Translations under genes and position numbers: made by a program
Notes under the pieces: generated by a model
What the model was told of the DNA's origin: nothing
Databases searched by the model: none
The model's input: only the letters and a program-made list of their open reading frames with translations
Shown: in pieces, positions 6,506 to 9,181 of the stretch
Position numbering within the stretch: position 1 is the first letter of the stretch
How the letters are laid out: each line of letters starts with the position of its first letter
Source of the DNA: an uncultured Collinsella sp.
Lineage (GTDB): Bacteria; Actinomycetota; Coriobacteriia; Coriobacteriales; Coriobacteriaceae
NCBI GenBank assembly: GCA_900552145.1
Contig: URYW01000072.1
Span: 1 to 9,181, forward strand
Length of the DNA: 9,181 nt
Direction: 5' to 3'

Positions 6506-7444
6506 TTATTTAGCAGAGACCTTGCCGCTGGCGTCCTTGACGACCTTCATGGCAGAGACGGGGATGAAGCCCTGCTCCTCGACGAGCTTGCCCTGGACGT
6601 CGTCGGAGAGCATGAACTCCAGGAAGGCCTTGGTGGCTTCGTCGGCGTCCTTTGCGCAGTACATGTGCTCGGTAGCCCAGATCTTGAAGGAGTCGTCGGT
6701 GACATTCTTGCTCTTGGGCTCGACACCCTCGACCTTGATGGCGTTGAACTTGGAGTCATCGAAGTGCGAGAAATCGAGGTAGGAGATGGCGTTGTCGGTG
6801 CTGCCCATCTGAGTCTGGACGTCGCCGGACTTGTCGAGCTCGGCGTCGCCCTTAAAGTCGACGGCCTCGTCGCCAAAGACGGCGGCCTCGAAGGTAGCGC
6901 GGGTACCGGAGCCAGCCTTGCGGTTGAGAACGACAATCTTGGCGTCGTCGCCGCCGACCTCCTTCCAGTTGGTGATCTGGCCGGAGAAGATACCCTTGAG
7001 CTGCTCGAGGGACAGATCGTCGACCGTCACGTTCTTAGAGACGACGGGGCCCATGCCCACGACGGCGACCTCGTGATCGACGAGGTTCTTGACCTGGTCG
7101 GCCTCGAGCTTGGTCTCGGCGAAGACGTCGGAGTTGCCGATGGTGACGGTGCCGGCGGCAACAGCGGTCAGGCCCTTGCCCGAACCGTTACCCGAGCCGG
7201 AGACGGAGACATCGGGGTTGGCGTCCATGAACTTCTCGGCAGCGGCCTCGACGAGAGCCTGGAACGAGGAGGCACCATCGTAGGTCACCTCGCCGGAGAC
7301 GGACTCGGCAGCAGCGGCGCTACCCGTATCGGCGGCGTCGGATGCGCCTGCGCCGCCGCAACCAACGAGACCGAGACCGACGATGCTGGCAAGACCACCA
7401 GCGAGGCCGAGGAACTGACGACGAGAATAAGCCTGATCGAGCAT
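6506..7444 (-). CDS. pstS: Phosphate-binding protein PstS, Tat-type lipoprotein
   Basis: This 312-aa extracytoplasmic protein captures phosphate and delivers it to PstCA. The N-terminus combines a twin-arginine signal, SRRQFLG (7-13), with a hydrophobic stretch and a lipobox LVGC (26-29). It is therefore probably exported folded by Tat and anchored through a lipid on C29. An Ala/Ser-rich linker at about 30-50 follows. Phosphate-contact segments match PstS: DGASSF (56-61), GSGKGLTAV (87-95), GNSD (103-106) and AGSGTR (177-182). Later parts such as LSLEQLKGIFSGQITNWKEV (145-164) and QGFIPVS (291-297) also fit. ATG 7444 is chosen because AAAGGAAG lies just before it and the signal peptide begins there. 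The in-frame extension up to 7648 runs through the leader and the upstream terminator. The gene leads the operon and would be induced by phosphate limitation if the upstream PHO-like repeats are functional. Confidence 0.96.
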   Translation of the reverse strand: MLDQAYSRRQFLGLAGGLASIVGLGLVGCGGAGASDAADTGSAAAAESVSGEVTYDGASSFQALVEAAAEKFMDANPDVSVSGSGNGSGKGLTAVAAGTVTIGNSDVFAETKLEADQVKNLVDHEVAVVGMGPVVSKNVTVDDLSLEQLKGIFSGQITNWKEVGGDDAKIVVLNRKAGSGTRATFEAAVFGDEAVDFKGDAELDKSGDVQTQMGSTDNAISYLDFSHFDDSKFNAIKVEGVEPKSKNVTDDSFKIWATEHMYCAKDADEATKAFLEFMLSDDVQGKLVEEQGFIPVSAMKVVKDASGKVSAK

Positions 7445-7447
7445 GAT

Positions 7448-7455
7448 CTTCCTTT
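7448..7455 (-). promoter_or_regulatory. Ribosome binding site fixing the pstS start
   Basis: AAAGGAAG on the minus strand ends 3 nt before ATG 7444, with the GGA core 5 nt away. It lies inside the longer in-frame reading frame and excludes the in-frame ATG at 7462, whose codons contain the site itself. Confidence 0.75.
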
Positions 7456-7469
7456 CATACATGCGACTC

Positions 7470-7486
7470 GCGGGCACCCTGCCCGC
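7470..7486 (-). other. Hairpin in the pstS leader
   Basis: GCGGGCA (7470-7476) pairs perfectly with TGCCCGC (7480-7486) around a 3-nt loop. It lies 25 nt upstream of the pstS start codon. A related shorter palindrome, CGGGC-AGT-GCCCG, lies at 7516-7528. They could affect leader stability or translation. No riboswitch class is recognisable. Confidence 0.4.
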
Positions 7487-7554
7487 TTTGCTGTTTGGAA
7501 AGATACGGCCTCGATCGGGCAGTGCCCGCGCCAACTGCGGTTTCTTACGGGCTT

Positions 7555-7603
7555 TTGATAGACCCTTACCGCAAGCACGGCTCGGCTTTACAAACGAATA
7601 ACA
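7555..7603 (-). promoter_or_regulatory. Candidate PHO box and promoter of the pst operon
   Basis: TTTACA (7587-7592) and ATAACA (7598-7603) on the plus strand are direct repeats with an 11-bp period and a 5-bp spacer. They are close to the TT(A/T/C)ACA unit bound by PhoP in Gram-positive bacteria. Read on the minus strand, the same site gives GTTTGT twice, 11 bp apart. A possible -10 (TATCAA, 7560-7555) follows without a good -35, as expected for an activated promoter. Its distance from the repeats is longer than in E. coli pho promoters, so the start point is uncertain. Confidence 0.35.
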
Positions 7604-7640
7604 AACCCGCCGCCAAGCATGGCACGCTTTTAACACCAAT

Positions 7641-7716
7641 AAAAACAAAGTTGCGGTGAAATAGTTCCTGCTTGGCCATCAAATGGCCCATTCTAGGAAC
7701 TATTCCACCGCAACTT
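7641..7716 (-). terminator. Long hairpin terminator of the PepV-type gene
   Basis: Arms at 7648-7669 and 7695-7716 pair over 22 bp with one mispair, which is G-U in minus-strand RNA. The 25-nt loop carries its own 6-bp hairpin (GGCCAT 7674-7679 with ATGGCC 7683-7688). The minus strand continues TGTTTTTATT after the stem. It begins 21 bp past the dipeptidase stop codon and should stop transcription efficiently before the pst leader. The stem is longer than most intrinsic terminators need. Confidence 0.88.
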
Positions 7717-7737
7717 AGATTGGGAAACCGCGAGACC

Positions 7738-9174
7738 TTAAAGCTCTAATTCATTCAAACGGAGGATCGCAACAATATAGATCTTGAGCGCCTGCTTGAG
7801 CTGTTCCTCGTTGGCACACTCGTTGGGGCCGTGCATCTGGCCGCCCCATGCGGGCAGCTCCAGGCCGGTCTCCTCGGGGCCAAACGAGACGGCGCGGGCA
7901 AAGTTGCGCGCGTACGTGCCGCCGCCCATGGCAAAGGGCTCGGCATGCTTGCCCGTAAACTCGTTATAGGTATCGATAAGCGCCTTCACGGCTGGATCAT
8001 CGGCAGAGACTGAGAACGGCACCTTCGCGCGACCCAGCTGGCACGTCACGCCAAAACGGCCCACGAGCGGCTCGAGCTGCTCGCGGATGGTATCGGCACT
8101 CGTGCTGTCGGGGAAGCGCACGTCGATGACCTGCTCAATATGGCCATCCGCCACGCGGATGACGCCAGCGTTGCAGGTAAGCGGGCCAAACGCCGGACTC
8201 GTCGCATCGATACCTAGGCCGCGGCCATAGGCATCCGCATGCACAAAGGCCAAGAACTTGACGAACTCGTGCTCGGCAGGCGTCAGCAGGCGCTCGTCGC
8301 GTGCACCAAACGCGTCCTCGGCCTCGCGCAGATACGACACGATCAGGCCGACGGCGTTGATGGTGCCCTCAGGCATCGAAGCGTGGCCGCCAATACCGTG
8401 GGCGAAAATCTGCGCATGCCCGTTATCGAGCGCCATGATCTCCAGGCGGTCGACGTTCTCGACCGGCGCCGGCAGTTCATCGGCGGCAATCGCAAGTTCG
8501 CAGATGGACTGCGACGGAATGGCGTTGCTCGCCTCGGCACCGCTCCACGATACGATGCGCCCTCCATCGATCTTGGGGCTCACAAACGTCGCCCCAAACT
8601 GGCCCTTCTCGGCATTGCAGACCGGGAACTCGGCATCGGGCGTAAACAGAAAGTCGGGGTCTGCGTGGTTCTCCAGATAATGGTGAACGTCGGACATGCC
8701 CACTTCCTCATCGCAGCCCAGCAGCGCGCGGAAGGTATAGCGCGGCACAATGCCGTGCTTGAGCAGGTACGCGCCGGCATAAAGCGACAACACCGCCGGG
8801 CCCTTGTCGTCGATCACGCCGCGGCCGAGCAGCCAGCCCTCGCGACGCTCCATCGCAAACGGGTCGGTGTTCCAGCCGGGGCCGGCGGGCACCACGTCCA
8901 CGTGGCAGATGGTCGCGAGCTGCTTGTCGCCGCGACCCGGGATATCGGCGATGCCCACATAGCCCTCGTCGTCGCCCGTCTGGTAGCCGAGCTTTTGCGC
9001 AATGCCGAGCGCGCAATCGAGCGCATCACGAACCGGGCGGCCAAACGGCGCGCTAGGCTCCGCATCGGCAGCAACGGCTACGGACGGATAACTCACCAAC
9101 TGCTCGATATCGGCGACGACATCTTCCCAGACCTCGTCGACATACTCGATAACGCTCTGCTCCACCTGATTCAT
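7738..9174 (-). CDS. pepV: M20-family dinuclear zinc dipeptidase, PepV/Sapep type
   Basis: This cytosolic metallopeptidase probably cleaves dipeptides, including beta-Ala or D-amino-acid dipeptides in some relatives, to recycle amino acids. It has 478 aa from ATG 9174, against about 465-470 for PepV. Metal ligands by family comparison are H91 and D93 region (HVDVVP, H91 as ligand), bridging D122 (GRGVIDDKGP), E157, D180 (TPDAEFP) and H448 (MHGPNE). Catalytic residues are D93 and E156 (CDEEVGMSD). The lid domain lies between about 190 and 390 and contains H264 (GGHASMPEGTINA). GGGTYAR (417-423) is typical of the PepV group. A TTG at 9180 would add two residues. The ribosome binding site lies outside the window, so the exact start is unproven and the frame stays open at the edge. 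It is followed by its own terminator, so it is not part of the pst operon. Confidence 0.9.
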   Translation of the reverse strand: MNQVEQSVIEYVDEVWEDVVADIEQLVSYPSVAVAADAEPSAPFGRPVRDALDCALGIAQKLGYQTGDDEGYVGIADIPGRGDKQLATICHVDVVPAGPGWNTDPFAMERREGWLLGRGVIDDKGPAVLSLYAGAYLLKHGIVPRYTFRALLGCDEEVGMSDVHHYLENHADPDFLFTPDAEFPVCNAEKGQFGATFVSPKIDGGRIVSWSGAEASNAIPSQSICELAIAADELPAPVENVDRLEIMALDNGHAQIFAHGIGGHASMPEGTINAVGLIVSYLREAEDAFGARDERLLTPAEHEFVKFLAFVHADAYGRGLGIDATSPAFGPLTCNAGVIRVADGHIEQVIDVRFPDSTSADTIREQLEPLVGRFGVTCQLGRAKVPFSVSADDPAVKALIDTYNEFTGKHAEPFAMGGGTYARNFARAVSFGPEETGLELPAWGGQMHGPNECANEEQLKQALKIYIVAILRLNELEL

Positions 9175-9181
9175 GGACAAC

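Noticed and set aside
7470..7528. A riboswitch in the pstS leader
   Set aside because: Only two short GC hairpins are seen. No conserved core of a known riboswitch class could be recognised.
6038..7558. A 506-codon open frame on the plus strand opposite pstC and pstS
   Set aside because: It lies antisense to two clear pst genes and has a biased, low-complexity translation without a known motif.
7445..7648. A 68-residue N-terminal extension of PstS
   Set aside because: It would place the Tat signal and lipobox in the middle of the protein and run through the leader into the upstream terminator.

Overview
The window looks like a chromosomal segment from a high-GC member of the Coriobacteriia, most likely Collinsella or a close relative. 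This is inferred from the strong GC bias, the actinobacterial style of the ABC-F ATPase, a Tat-type lipoprotein PstS, and the style of the DtxR-family regulator. No marker gene settles the species. All seven supported genes lie on the minus strand, so they are transcribed from right to left. No phage, transposase, CRISPR or toxin-like gene is visible.

In transcription order, a dinuclear-metal M20 dipeptidase of the PepV type (7738-9174) comes first. It is closed by a very strong hairpin terminator (7641-7716). A 200-bp leader with a possible PHO box then precedes a compact phosphate-uptake operon, pstS-pstC-pstA-pstB (7444 down to 3785). PstS is the exported phosphate-binding lipoprotein, PstC and PstA form the membrane channel, and PstB is the ATPase. 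The junctions are tight: 24 bp, an 8-bp overlap and a 4-bp ATGA overlap. The operon ends at a clear Rho-independent terminator (3692-3729) without phoU.

A second unit starts at an extended -10 promoter just past that terminator. It encodes a Uup-like ABC-F ATPase (1762-3621), probably acting on ribosomes, followed 6 bp later by a Cof-type HAD phosphatase (985-1755). Next comes a short intergenic region with two copies of a 22-bp GTCCCC-containing repeat. It is followed by a small DtxR/MntR-family metal-dependent repressor (383-772) with a possible operator in its leader.

The left 380 bp have no convincing gene. They hold two GC-rich hairpins with TTT loops, a stretch that resembles a tRNA but does not fold as one, and possibly the start codon of another minus-strand gene at the very edge.

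The gene content is ordinary housekeeping and nutrient-uptake material. I saw no previously undescribed system. The best leads are non-coding: the long hairpin after the dipeptidase gene, the duplicated terminator arm, the tandem GTCCCC repeat and the candidate PHO box.
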